From positions 124,001-188,000 of the forward strand of contig NZ_BJWG01000002.1 in NCBI RefSeq assembly GCF_007990245.1: a stretch of DNA of 64,000 nucleotides, read 5' to 3'. Source of the DNA: Cellulomonas composti (lineage in GTDB: Bacteria > Actinomycetota > Actinomycetes > Actinomycetales > Cellulomonadaceae). Positions within the stretch are counted from its first letter, which is position 1. Each line of letters starts with the position of its first letter. Position numbers and translations under genes: made by a program. The notes beneath the pieces were generated by a model. The model had not been told where the DNA came from. It did no database searches and saw only the letters and a program-made list of their open reading frames with translations. Of this stretch, positions 26,286 through 34,263 are shown piece by piece.

Positions 26286-27074
26286 ATGACCCCCACCGGC
26301 GTGGCTCCTCCCGACCCGGAGACCCACGGCACCGTGCCGAGCTTCGAGTCGATCGACCTCGACGACCCGGGCCCGCTCCTGGCCGCCGGGGTGTGCGCCG
26401 ACGTCTTCGCCCTGTCCGACGAGTACGTGCTGCGCCGCTACCGCTCGGGACGCGACGCAGGGGCCGAGGTCGCGGTGCTCGAGCACGTCGTCGGGCTCGG
26501 GTTCCCTGCGCCGCGGGTCTACGCCTCGCAGGGGCCGCTGCTGCTCATGGAGCGGCTGCACGGCCCGACGCTGCTGCAGGCGCTCGCCGCCGGCGAGGTC
26601 TCGCTGACCGACGGTGCCGCGGTGCTCGCGGACCTGCACGCGCGGCTGCACGCGCTCCCGGTCCCGGCGGCGTGGGACGGCGGCGACGAGTCGTGGCCGC
26701 ACGCGACCGGCGGCCCCGCGATCGTGCACCTGGACCTGCACCCCGGCAACGTCATCCTCACGTCGACCGGCCCCGCGGTGGTCGACTGGGCCAACGCCCG
26801 CACCGGAACACCCGCGCTCGACGTCGTCGTCACCGCGCTCGTGCTCGCCGAGGTCGCGGTCGACGCCGGCGGCGACTACTCGCACGCGGCCCGCGCGCTG
26901 CTCGTCGCCTACCTTGCCCACACGGATCTGGCCCATGCGGACACCGACGTGCTCGCCGTGCTCGACGACGCCGCCGCACTGCGCCACCAGGACCCGGCGC
27001 TCGTCTCGGGCGAGTACGAGCTCGTCGCGCCGGCCGTGGCGCTCGTCCGCACCCTCGTCGAGCTCGCGCGCTGA
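26286..27074 (+). CDS. Aminoglycoside-phosphotransferase-family kinase-like protein
   Basis: The 262-residue product has an APH/choline-kinase fold. An N-lobe (DEYVLRRYRSGRDAGAEVAVLEHVVGL) is followed by the catalytic loop IVHLDLHPGNVIL (HxDxxxxN intact) and the metal-binding Asp in AVVDWANARTG. Length is normal for small family members. Both catalytic blocks are present, so it should transfer phosphate from ATP to a small molecule. Most chromosomal members in actinobacteria do not confer antibiotic resistance, and the acceptor cannot be predicted. The ATG at 26286 follows GAAGG. It is downstream of the GGDEF-like gene by 89 bases on the same strand. Confidence 0.87.
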   Translation: MTPTGVAPPDPETHGTVPSFESIDLDDPGPLLAAGVCADVFALSDEYVLRRYRSGRDAGAEVAVLEHVVGLGFPAPRVYASQGPLLLMERLHGPTLLQALAAGEVSLTDGAAVLADLHARLHALPVPAAWDGGDESWPHATGGPAIVHLDLHPGNVILTSTGPAVVDWANARTGTPALDVVVTALVLAEVAVDAGGDYSHAARALLVAYLAHTDLAHADTDVLAVLDDAAALRHQDPALVSGEYELVAPAVALVRTLVELAR

Positions 27075-27145
27075 TCGCACGCCGACCGGGCTGACCTCTC
27101 GCCAAACGCCTCCCCGTACGCCTCCCGGCGTGGTGGGATGCGTGC

Positions 27146-27892
27146 ATGACGCAGGCCGACGAGACGCTGACCCCCGCCGGCTGGTACCCCCGGCCCGCCG
27201 AGCCAGGCTTCGTGCAGTTCTGGACGGGCGTCGAGTGGGCGGACGTGCGCCTGCCGGAGCGGTTGCCCGACGGGCGCCCGGTGCGCACCGGTCCCCTGCC
27301 GTTCGGGGCGGGTGACGCGATCAGCTTCGTCGTGGACCAGGTCGCCGGTGACACCGCGGCACGGGACCGCACGCCGCAGACGCGGGCCACCACCGCGCTC
27401 ATGCGGCTGACCGACCTCGACGACGTGCTCGCCGCCGCCGAGGCGTACGCGACGGGTGCGGAGGTCGCCGAGCGACTGCCCTTGGTCGCGGGCGGCGTGA
27501 TGGTCACCGACGCGCTCGTCGGGTTCGACGTCAAGAGCCCGTTCGGCATGCGCCTCGGCCTGATCGGGGCGGTGTGGCTCGGGCTCTGGGGAATCGGGCT
27601 GCTGGTCGCCGGTGTCGTCTGGAACGTCGTGCCGTGGGGTCATGCGGCGCTGCCTGCTCTGCTGGACATCGCCGTGCGGGCGCTGCTCCCGCTCGTCGGG
27701 GTCGCCCTGGTCGGCGCCGCGGTCGTCGTGGCGGTCGCGCGCATCTCCGGGCTCGGGAAGGGCAGCGTCCTGTTGGCGCGCGGCGGTCGCGACGCCGTGC
27801 GGTACGCCGCCGGCTGGCGGCCCTCTGACCTGCGACGAGGGCTCGCCGAGACTATTTACGCAACACGGTCTTTTCGCAAAAGACGCCTCTGA
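27146..27892 (+). CDS. DUF2510 membrane protein
   Basis: The 248-residue product starts with a DUF2510 module, PAGWYPRPAEPGFVQFWTGVEW, the short Trp-rich N-terminal domain common in actinobacterial membrane proteins. A soluble middle part follows, then two membrane helices (LGLIGAVWLGLWGIGLLVAGVVW and LLPLVGVALVGAAVVVAVARI). The last 20 residues (ETIYATRSFRKRRL) come from an unusually AT-rich stretch flanked by a 14-base direct repeat, so the natural C-terminus may once have been different. The ATG at 27146 is the start. Function is unknown; DUF2510 is thought to mediate protein contacts near the membrane. Confidence 0.8.
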   Translation: MTQADETLTPAGWYPRPAEPGFVQFWTGVEWADVRLPERLPDGRPVRTGPLPFGAGDAISFVVDQVAGDTAARDRTPQTRATTALMRLTDLDDVLAAAEAYATGAEVAERLPLVAGGVMVTDALVGFDVKSPFGMRLGLIGAVWLGLWGIGLLVAGVVWNVVPWGHAALPALLDIAVRALLPLVGVALVGAAVVVAVARISGLGKGSVLLARGGRDAVRYAAGWRPSDLRRGLAETIYATRSFRKRRL

Positions 27893-27899
27893 CCTGCGA
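27822..27899 (+). repeat. 14-bp direct repeats flanking an AT-rich gene end, with inner hairpin
   Basis: CCTCTGACCTGCGA occurs at 27822-27835 and again at 27886-27899. The 50 bases between are much more AT-rich than anything near, and include a perfect hairpin GTCTTTT-cgc-AAAAGAC (27868-27884). The second copy holds the stop codon of the DUF2510 gene. ATTTACG also occurs at 27854-27860 and 27929-27935. The hairpin with its A/T-rich arms could act as a terminator. Confidence 0.6.
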
Positions 27900-27998
27900 T
27901 GTTAGTCAGTCTTGCCTTGCTAGCGCCCATTTACGAAAGGGTCTAGCGTCGGTCGGGACGGAGCCCCCCCAGCCCGCCCCACCACCCGGAGGTGCCAC

Positions 27999-28298
27999 AT
28001 GACCGACCTCATGGAGCTGCCCACGATCACCGAGTGTTCGGTGTCGGGCTGCTCGTACAACGACCACTCCAACTGCCACGCGGCCGCAATCACCGTCGGC
28101 GGCAGCAACGGCGACGCGAAGTGCGCGACCTTCATCCCGCTGGGCATCAAGGGCGGCCTCGACAAGGTCATCTCGCACGTCGGCGCCTGCCAGCGCGCGG
28201 ACTGCACGCACAACTCGTCGCTCGAGTGCACCGCCTCGTCCGTGCGCGTCGGCGCCGGCCACGACATCGCCGACTGCCTCACCTACGACCCCAGCTGA
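27999..28298 (+). CDS. DUF1540 cysteine-rich protein
   Basis: The 99-residue product holds two DUF1540-type units. The first is TECSVSGCSYNDHSNCHAAA with a later KCATF; the second is ACQRADCTHNSSLECTASS with DCLTY. Each has four regularly spaced cysteines, so each probably binds a metal ion such as Zn2+. It is small, soluble and without a signal peptide. The ATG at 27999 follows a good GGAGG. The upstream AT-rich stretch probably contains its promoter, although no clear -35/-10 pair can be fixed. A long hairpin lies downstream. DUF1540 proteins have no established function. Confidence 0.9.
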   Translation: MTDLMELPTITECSVSGCSYNDHSNCHAAAITVGGSNGDAKCATFIPLGIKGGLDKVISHVGACQRADCTHNSSLECTASSVRVGAGHDIADCLTYDPS

Positions 28299-28381
28299 CC
28301 CCACCCAGCTCACCCCCACCCGAGCCGCCCCGCCCCCGCCGCCCGTCCCGTCCCGCCCCTGTCCCGTCCCCGTCCCTGACG

Positions 28382-28439
28382 GCAGGGATGGATGCAGCAT
28401 CCGGCGGGTGCACCGGCCGGGAGCTGCATCCATGCCTGC
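28382..28439 (+). terminator. Long hairpin terminator after the DUF1540 gene
   Basis: A 17-base arm at 28382-28398 pairs with 28423-28439 with one mismatch, closing a 24-base loop that can itself fold (CCGGCGGGTGCACCGG). It follows the DUF1540 stop by 84 bases of C-rich, low-complexity sequence. This is a strong structure able to end transcription in either direction. Confidence 0.65.
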
Positions 28440-28455
28440 ATCGACGTGCAGTCGC

Positions 28456-28488
28456 GGGTGGGTGGGACGTGCGTGGGTGGGTTGTGGG
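28456..28488 (+). promoter_or_regulatory. G-quadruplex-capable G-rich tract
   Basis: On the plus strand, five or more GGG runs are separated by short loops (GGGTGGGTGGG, then GTGGGTGGG and TGTGGG). It matches the canonical G3N1-8 pattern. It lies about 70-100 bases before the start of the McrA-head-like gene, so it may affect that gene's promoter or leader. The opposite side of the same gap (28299-28380) is correspondingly C-rich. Confidence 0.5.
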
Positions 28489-28556
28489 TGGCGGGTCGGT
28501 CGGGGGGTGGGACCTCGGGCGTCCGGGGGGCGGGGCCCGCGACGTAGGCTCGTGCC

Positions 28557-28970
28557 GTGGCAACCTTCTCCAGCGTGACGCGGCAGAACATCCTCCAGGC
28601 GATCGCGGAGTACGACAGCCGCGGTGAGAGCGACTTCCTCGGGGTGTACGGCTTCGACCCGCTGGCCGACTACTCGTTGCTCCACGACGGCCGCCGCTAC
28701 GACCCGCGGGCCGTCCTCGGCGTCGCGCACCGCTTCGCGACCGGGCGCCTGGCAGCCGCGAACGAGATGAGCGGCGGGGCCCACGGCGCGGCCGGCATCC
28801 TGCGCAAGCGTGGCTTCGAGGTCACCGAGCCGCCGCGCTCGGCGCGCACCCCGGCACCGGCCCGCCGCGCGCCCGTCCGCCGCTCCGCGACCCCCGAACG
28901 CGTCGAGGCCATCTGCCCGACCTGCTCGATGACGCTGCCGGGCACCGGCGTGTGCGACTACTGCGGCTGA
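28557..28970 (+). CDS. ScoMcrA-like head-domain protein with C-terminal zinc ribbon
   Basis: The 137-residue protein has an N-terminal domain (about 1-85: ILQAIAEYDSRGESDFLGVYGF, YDPRAVLGVAHRFATG, LRKRGFEV). It resembles the N-terminal head domain of Streptomyces McrA-type modification-dependent restriction enzymes. Here it has no HNH nuclease attached. Instead a Pro/Arg linker leads to a zinc ribbon, CPTCSMTLPGTGVCDYCG, at the very C-terminus. It may bind nucleic acid or a protein partner, and no catalytic centre is seen. The GTG at 28557 is the start. The next gene begins 16 bases after its stop, so the two are probably one transcript. The domain name is from memory and needs a profile search. 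Confidence 0.65.
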   Translation: MATFSSVTRQNILQAIAEYDSRGESDFLGVYGFDPLADYSLLHDGRRYDPRAVLGVAHRFATGRLAAANEMSGGAHGAAGILRKRGFEVTEPPRSARTPAPARRAPVRRSATPERVEAICPTCSMTLPGTGVCDYCG

Positions 28971-28986
28971 CGTCCGGGAGGGTCCG

Positions 28987-29964
28987 GTGACCAGCGCACC
29001 GAGCACCGAGTACGACCGGTTCGGCCCGTGGATCGACCGCGTCGAGTCGCCCGACGACGTGCCGCGGCTCTTCCGGGGCCACGAGATCGACTTCGGGTCG
29101 TCGCCGACGGTCCTGAAGGTGCCGCGCAACGTCGCGCGCCGCGACGCCCACCCGGCGATGGACCTGTACGACCACCTCGTGGTCCTCCAGGGGCGGACGC
29201 TGACGTGCCTGAGCCGCCGGACGACGGTCGCGGACGGCCCGGGCTTCGACCGGACCGACGTCCCGGTCGACGACGTCGTGGCGATCCGGGATGCCGTCAG
29301 CCTGCTCGACGGCAGCCTGACCATCAGGTCGCGCACGGGTGCGCAGGTGCGGTTCGCCTACAACGGCTCGGCCCGCTCGGCGGTGACCGGTCTCGTCGAC
29401 GAGCTCCGCGGACTCCTGACGCCGGCCGCGCCCGCGAGCCTCGGGGGCCGGCTGCGGGCCGCGACCGCCGAGCATGCGCTGCCGACGAGCGCCATCGCCC
29501 TGCAGGCCGTCGACGTGGCGCTCGTCTCCGACCACCGCGCCGCGGCCCGCGCGCTGCCGGGGCTGACCGCCTGGGCCTGCCACGACCGGGTCGTCGTGAC
29601 CCCTCGGCCCGGCGGGCTCGTCGGGTCCGTCCGGCGGGCGCTGCACGCGCTGAACCCGATGACCCTGCACGGCGGCGTGCTCGCGGGCGACGACGTCGCG
29701 CTCGAGGTGTTCGGCCGGCACGCGTCGCTGATCCGCGGCCGGGCCCCGGCGCTGTCCGCGTCCCGCCTGGTCGTGCCCTGGGCCGGCCTCGACCGGGTCG
29801 AGGTCGAGCCGCACCCCGTGTACGAGGGGGTGTCGGACGTCGTGCTCGTCGGAGGCGCCTCGACGAGCACGCTCCACCTCCCGTCCGGCTCGCGCACCAC
29901 CCGGGTGCTCACCGCGGCCGTCGAACGCGCGCAGCAGAGCCCGCCCCGCACCCCCAGGGACTGA
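28987..29964 (+). CDS. Hypothetical soluble protein (325 aa), possibly PH-like repeats
   Basis: I do not recognise this protein. It has no signal peptide, membrane helix or cysteine-rich motif. Two segments look alike in general shape: one near the N-terminus (DLYDHLVVLQGRTLTCLSRRT with DVVAIRDAVSLLDGSLTIRSRTGAQVRFAYNG) and one later (GLTAWACHDRVVVTPRPGG with LVVPWAGLDRVEVEPHPVY). Both read as beta-strand-rich, like bacterial PH-type domains that follow an expressed value with a small loop. That is an impression only. The GTG at 28987 follows GGGAGGGT. It is likely co-transcribed with the preceding McrA-head-like gene. Confidence 0.6.
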   Translation: MTSAPSTEYDRFGPWIDRVESPDDVPRLFRGHEIDFGSSPTVLKVPRNVARRDAHPAMDLYDHLVVLQGRTLTCLSRRTTVADGPGFDRTDVPVDDVVAIRDAVSLLDGSLTIRSRTGAQVRFAYNGSARSAVTGLVDELRGLLTPAAPASLGGRLRAATAEHALPTSAIALQAVDVALVSDHRAAARALPGLTAWACHDRVVVTPRPGGLVGSVRRALHALNPMTLHGGVLAGDDVALEVFGRHASLIRGRAPALSASRLVVPWAGLDRVEVEPHPVYEGVSDVVLVGGASTSTLHLPSGSRTTRVLTAAVERAQQSPPRTPRD

Positions 29965-30055
29965 AGGCCCTGGCACGCCCGGGTCCCCGGGCGTTGCCTG
30001 AAGAGAGCGGGACCGCGTCGACCGGTCGCGGCTCCCCCTCTCGGAGGTGGGAAGC

Positions 30056-30910
30056 ATGAGGCGCATCATCGTCGGGATCGAAAGGTCCGCCCACAGCGGC
30101 GCGGCGCTCGACTGGGCCGCCCGCCGGTGCGAGCACCCGACCGCACGGCTCGTCGTGGTGCACTGCACCGGGTACACGCTCACGGAGTTCGACCTGCCGA
30201 ACAACCTGCTGGACCCGGACGCCGCGGACCTGCTCGCGAACGCGGAGGCCCGCGCGCGCGAGCTCGTGCCGGGCCTGGAGGTCGAGACGCGCCTGGACCG
30301 GCGTCGCCCCGCACAGGCGCTGGTCGAGCTCGCCGGACCCGACGACCTGCTCGTCGTCGGCACGCACCGGCTCAGCCCCGCCGAGCGTGCCTTCGCCGGA
30401 TCGCTCGCCTACCAGGTCGCCGCGCACGCGCCGTGCCCCGTCGCGGTCGTGCCCGGGCCACCTCGTGCGGATGCGACGGGCATCGTCGTCGGCGTGGACG
30501 ACTCGTCGTACAGCGTCGCGGCGCTCGACGTGGCCGCGAGTTTGTGCGAGTGGACGGGTCACGACCTGCACGTGGTGCACGCGCTGTCCGACGCGTCCGT
30601 CTACGCCGGTCGCGAGAGCTTTCCCACCGAGGTCGTCGCGACCTACCACCAGTCGCAGCGCCTGATCCTCAGCGAGGTGATGGCCGGCCTCGCCGAACGG
30701 CACCCCGACGTCCGGGTGCACGCGGACCTCTCGAACGAACGGCCGGCCAAGGCGCTCCTGACCGCCGCGAGCAGCGCCTGGCTCCTCGTGGTCGGCAGCC
30801 GCGGCCGGCACGGTCTGCCCCGGCTGCTGCTCGGCTCCACGAGCCACACCGTCGTGCTGAACGCCCGGTGCCCCGTGCTCGTCGTCCGCGCTCGTGAGGG
30901 CGCTCAGTGA
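30056..30910 (+). CDS. Tandem universal stress protein
   Basis: The 284-residue protein contains two Usp domains. The first begins MRRIIVGIERSAHSGAALDWAARR; the second begins TGIVVGVDDSSYSVAALDVAASL and ends with the ATP-binding signature VGSRGRHGLPRLLLGSTSHTVV (GxxGxxG...GS). The first domain has a weaker ATP loop (VGTHRLSPAERAFAGSLAYQV). Such proteins respond to starvation, hypoxia or redox stress in actinobacteria. The ATG at 30056 follows GGAGGTGGGAAGC. A four-copy 13-base tandem repeat begins within its last codons and runs into the convergent gene. Confidence 0.9.
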   Translation: MRRIIVGIERSAHSGAALDWAARRCEHPTARLVVVHCTGYTLTEFDLPNNLLDPDAADLLANAEARARELVPGLEVETRLDRRRPAQALVELAGPDDLLVVGTHRLSPAERAFAGSLAYQVAAHAPCPVAVVPGPPRADATGIVVGVDDSSYSVAALDVAASLCEWTGHDLHVVHALSDASVYAGRESFPTEVVATYHQSQRLILSEVMAGLAERHPDVRVHADLSNERPAKALLTAASSAWLLVVGSRGRHGLPRLLLGSTSHTVVLNARCPVLVVRAREGAQ

Positions 30911-30945
30911 GGGCGCTCAGTGAGGGCGCTCGGTGAGGGCGCTCA
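30894..30945. repeat. Four-copy 13-bp tandem repeat bridging two stop codons
   Basis: GTGAGGGCGCTCA is repeated four times (30894, 30907, 30920, 30933), with one changed base in the third copy. The junction of copies one and two supplies the TGA of the Usp gene, and the last copy contains the TGA of the convergent MFS gene. Confidence 0.9.
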
Positions 30946-32193
30946 GGCGACGCCGCGGATCCGCACCACGAGCACCGAACCGAGCACGCTGACCAGCGCG
31001 GCCAAGGTGTACAGCCCGCGGTAGCCGAGGCCCGCGCCGATCACGCCTGCCGCGACCACGGGCGCGAGCACCTGCGGCAGCGTGTTGGCGATGTTGATGA
31101 CGCCCAGGTCCTTGGCGCGGTCCCCCGCGGCAGGCAGCACCTGCGTGATGAGCGCGAAGTCCACCGCGGTGTACGTGCCGAACCCGATGCCGAGCACCAC
31201 CGCCGCGACGTAGGCCGCCGGCAGGGTCGGCACCAGGGCGAAGAGCTGCAGCGCCACCGCCGTCACGATCCCTGACCAGATGACGAACACCTTGCGCCGG
31301 CCCATGCGGTCCGACCACCGCCCACCGAGGTAGGCCGTGATCACCGTCGTGACGCCGTACACCGCGGTCAGCGTGAACACCGCGCTCTCGGCCGCGTCGT
31401 CGGCCAGGCCCACCTCGTCGGTCAGGTAGTAGAGCAGGTAGAGCACCAGCAGCGCGTTGCCGAGGTTCATGAGGAAGCGCGTGATCCACGCCCAGCCGTA
31501 GTCCGGGTGCCGGCGGGGCGAGACCCAGAAGCCGCGCAGGAACGCGCGCCAGCGCATCGGCGGGCGCAGCTCGCGGGGCAGTGCGACGTCCCGCGAGTCC
31601 AGCGCGTACGGGATCGTCGTCACGACGAGCACCGCGGCGAGCGTCAGGTAGCCGGCGGCGATGCTGCCGGTGGCCGCGGCCACGCCCGAGCCGGCGATGA
31701 CGCCGACGGTCTGGGCGATCGCGAGCACGCCTCCGACGACGCCGCGCTCGCGTTCCGGCACCTGGTCGGGCACCACCGCGGTGATCGCGGCCAGCATCGC
31801 GTTGAGCCCCGCCTGCGCGAGCGCCCAGGCGAGCACCATCGTCGGGACGCTGTGCGCACCCGCGAGCAGCAGCATCGCGACCGCGCCGGCCCCCGCGCCG
31901 CCCACCACCCACGGCAGCCGGCGGCCGACGCGGAGCACGGTGCGGTCCGAGAACGCGCCCCACACGGGGTTGAGCACCATCGAGACGGCTGCACCCACGC
32001 CCGTGACCAGCGAGAGCACGGCCTCCTTGTGGTCGGGCGAGACCGCCTCGGCCTGCTGCGCGAGCAGCACCTGGATGGGCCCGAAGAAGCCCGACCACAG
32101 CCCGATGCTCGCGAGCACCAGCCACGCGACCCACACGCGCGACGTGCGCGCGGTCGGCTCCGCGAGCGCTCGGTCCACGGCCGGGACGCTCAT
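30943..32193 (-). CDS. MFS transporter, probable sugar/glycoside permease
   Basis: The 416-residue protein has twelve membrane helices and MFS loop motifs (NPVWGAFSDRTVLRVGRRLPWV in the 2-3 loop and GGRWSDRMGRRKVFVI in the 8-9 loop). The second loop motif and the NPVWG block recall GPH-like and SLC45-like sugar:cation symporters. The ATG at 32193 overlaps the stop of the GH1 beta-glucosidase gene by four bases, so both are translated from one message. This makes import of a beta-glucoside such as cellobiose the likely job, although the substrate is inferred only from the neighbour. Confidence 0.85.
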   Translation of the reverse strand: MSVPAVDRALAEPTARTSRVWVAWLVLASIGLWSGFFGPIQVLLAQQAEAVSPDHKEAVLSLVTGVGAAVSMVLNPVWGAFSDRTVLRVGRRLPWVVGGAGAGAVAMLLLAGAHSVPTMVLAWALAQAGLNAMLAAITAVVPDQVPERERGVVGGVLAIAQTVGVIAGSGVAAATGSIAAGYLTLAAVLVVTTIPYALDSRDVALPRELRPPMRWRAFLRGFWVSPRRHPDYGWAWITRFLMNLGNALLVLYLLYYLTDEVGLADDAAESAVFTLTAVYGVTTVITAYLGGRWSDRMGRRKVFVIWSGIVTAVALQLFALVPTLPAAYVAAVVLGIGFGTYTAVDFALITQVLPAAGDRAKDLGVINIANTLPQVLAPVVAAGVIGAGLGYRGLYTLAALVSVLGSVLVVRIRGVA

Positions 32194-33533
32194 GCGCGGG
32201 CCCGGTGCGCCCGGATGACGTCGGCGTACCAGCCGAACGAGCGCTTGGGCGTGCGGGCGAGCGTCCCGTAGTCCACGTGGACGAGCCCGAATCGTTGCGT
32301 GAAGCCGTCGGCCCACTCGAAGTTGTCGAGCAGCGACCAGCAGCAGTAGCCGCGCACGTCGACGCCGCGCCGGACGGCGTCCGCGACCGCTCGCAGGTGC
32401 CCGTCGAGGTAGTCGATCCGCGCCTGGTCGTCGACGACGCCGTTCTCGTCGGGTCCGGTGCCGTACGAGCAGCCGTTCTCGGTCACGACGATCGGCGGGA
32501 TCCCCGGGTAGCGCTCGGCGAGCCCGACGAGAAGGTCCGTGAACGCCGCCGGTACCACGGGCCAGCCGAAGTCGGTCGTCGGGTAACCGGGGACCACGTC
32601 CACCTCGAACGGGACGGGCGCGCCGGGCGCGGCCGCCCGGACGCCCTGCGGGTTGTAGTAGTTCACGCCGTAGAAGTCGAGGGGCTGCGAGATCACCGCC
32701 AGGTCGTCGGCCACCGGCCCCGGCAACGCCTCCGCGATGCCCTCGGGGTACGTGCCGAGCAGCACCGGGTCCGCGAACAGCCGGTTCCAGAGCGTGTCGA
32801 ACAGGCCCGCGGCGGCCACGTCCGCATCGTCGTCGGACAGCGGCCACACGGGTGCGTGGTTCGTCGCGGTGCCGATGCCGCTCGCACCCGCGGCGCGCAG
32901 CGCCTGCACCGCGAGCCCGTGCGCGAGCAGCGCGTGGTGCGCGACCGGCAGCGCGCCGAACGCGAGCGCCTTGCCCGGCGCGAGCGAGCCGTCGCCGTAC
33001 CCGTTGAGCGCCAGCACGTTCGGCTCGTTGACCGGGCACCAGTGCGTCACGCGGTCGCCGAGCAGCTCGCCCATGATCCCGGCGTACTCGCCGAGCCGCA
33101 GCGCGGTCTCCCGCACCTGCCAGCCGCCCTCGTCCTCGAGCGCCTGCGGCAGGTCCCAGTGGTACAGCGTCGCCATCGGGCGGATGCCCGCCGCGAGCAG
33201 CGCGTCGACGAGGCGGTCGTAGAAGTCCAGACCCGCGCGGTTCGCCGGCCCCCGCCCGTCGGGCTGGATGCGCGGCCAGGCGATCGAGAACCGGTAGACG
33301 TCCAGCCCCAGCTCGCGCATGAGGGCCACGTCCTGCGGCCAGCGGTGGTAGTGGTCGCACGTGACCGCGCCCGTGCTGCCGTCGCGCACGCGCCCCGGCT
33401 CGGCGGTGAACGTGTCCCAGATGCTCCGGCCGCGCCCGTCCTCGGCGACCGCACCCTCGATCTGGTACGCCGCGGTGCTCGCGCCGAACAGGAAGTCCGG
33501 GCGAAGCCCCCGGGTCGGGTCGCTGCTGTTCAC
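32190..33533 (-). CDS. GH1 beta-glucosidase
   Basis: The 447-residue protein is a complete family GH1 enzyme. It has the N-terminal FLFGASTAAYQIEGA block, the acid/base Glu170 in WCPVNEPN, the nucleophile Glu352 in IVVTENGCS, and the aglycone-side SLLDNFEWADGF block. There is no signal peptide, so it works in the cytoplasm on imported cellobiose or aryl-glucosides, retaining configuration. It is the first gene of a two-gene operon with an MFS transporter (four-base overlap). The ATG at 33533 is standard. Its upstream gap is shared with the divergent ECF sigma gene. Confidence 0.96.
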   Translation of the reverse strand: MNSSDPTRGLRPDFLFGASTAAYQIEGAVAEDGRGRSIWDTFTAEPGRVRDGSTGAVTCDHYHRWPQDVALMRELGLDVYRFSIAWPRIQPDGRGPANRAGLDFYDRLVDALLAAGIRPMATLYHWDLPQALEDEGGWQVRETALRLGEYAGIMGELLGDRVTHWCPVNEPNVLALNGYGDGSLAPGKALAFGALPVAHHALLAHGLAVQALRAAGASGIGTATNHAPVWPLSDDDADVAAAGLFDTLWNRLFADPVLLGTYPEGIAEALPGPVADDLAVISQPLDFYGVNYYNPQGVRAAAPGAPVPFEVDVVPGYPTTDFGWPVVPAAFTDLLVGLAERYPGIPPIVVTENGCSYGTGPDENGVVDDQARIDYLDGHLRAVADAVRRGVDVRGYCCWSLLDNFEWADGFTQRFGLVHVDYGTLARTPKRSFGWYADVIRAHRARA

Positions 33534-33609
33534 GGGCGGCTCCTGCCTGCGAGGTCGTCACGCGCAACGTACTGCGCCGCGTGCTCCGCGCGTGGCAGCC
33601 ACGTCCGGG

Positions 33610-33654
33610 TCGCGGCCCGGCCCGTCGACGTTCCCCCGTCCGGCCGGGCCGCGA
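33610..33654. repeat. 13-bp perfect inverted repeat in a divergent promoter gap
   Basis: TCGCGGCCCGGCC (33610-33622) is matched by its complement at 33642-33654 across 19 bases. It lies between the divergent GH1 and ECF sigma genes, so it is either a regulator site or an RNA hairpin in one leader. I cannot tell which. Confidence 0.5.
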
Positions 33655-33702
33655 TGATGACGGGGCGCGTCACGCTCGGCCGGCCCGGGGCATAGGAGGG
33701 GT

Positions 33703-34263
33703 ATGAGCACCGACGAACCGCCGGACGACGAGCTGCTCGCCCGACTCCGGCTCCATCCCGACGCGATCGGGCTGCTCTTCGAGCGGCACGCCCGCGCGGT
33801 CCACCGCTTCCTCGCCCGCCGCACCGGCCCCCAGGCCGCCGACGACCTGCTCGCCGAGGTCTTCGTCGCGGCGACCACCGCACGCGAACGCGTCCACGCG
33901 CACCCCTCCGGTTCGGCGCTGCCGTGGCTGTACGGGATCGCGCGCAACGTCGTGCGGGCCCATCTGCGCCGGCGGGCACCGACCCCCGGGTGGCCACCGG
34001 ACGACCACATGGACTGGGCGGCGGTCGACGACCGTCTCGACGCCCTCGGCCGTCGCGACGAGCTGCGACGCGCACTGGCCGCGCTCACCCCCGACGAGCG
34101 TGACGTGCTGCTGCTCGTCGCCTGGGACGGCCTCACCCCCGCCGAGGCCGGTTCGGTGCTCGGCATCAGCGGCGACGCCGCGCGCTCCCGCCTGGCGCGG
34201 GCCCGCCGCCGCGCCCAGGCCGCCCTCGACTCCGCTCCCCGGAAGGACATCTCATGGACCTGA
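33703..34263 (+). CDS. ECF-type RNA polymerase sigma factor
   Basis: The 186-residue protein has sigma region 2 (AIGLLFERHARAVHRFLARRTG, AADDLLAEVFVAATTA, LPWLYGIARNVVRAHLRRR) and region 4 (ALAALTPDERDVLLLVAWDGLTPAEAGSVLGISGDAARSRLARARRR). It is a normal-length ECF factor that directs polymerase to stress-type promoters. The ATG at 33703 follows AGGAGGGG. Its 3' end overlaps the next gene, a membrane protein of the CU044_5270 type, by ten bases, the usual coupling of a sigma factor with its membrane regulator. Confidence 0.94.
   Translation: MSTDEPPDDELLARLRLHPDAIGLLFERHARAVHRFLARRTGPQAADDLLAEVFVAATTARERVHAHPSGSALPWLYGIARNVVRAHLRRRAPTPGWPPDDHMDWAAVDDRLDALGRRDELRRALAALTPDERDVLLLVAWDGLTPAEAGSVLGISGDAARSRLARARRRAQAALDSAPRKDISWT

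Noticed and set aside
26286-27074. Antibiotic resistance by the APH-family gene
   Set aside because: Both kinase motifs are present, but the family is broad and nothing in the sequence or context points to an aminoglycoside substrate.
33610-33654. The inverted repeat as a terminator
   Set aside because: It lies between divergent starts, where no transcript should end. I kept it only as an unexplained repeat.
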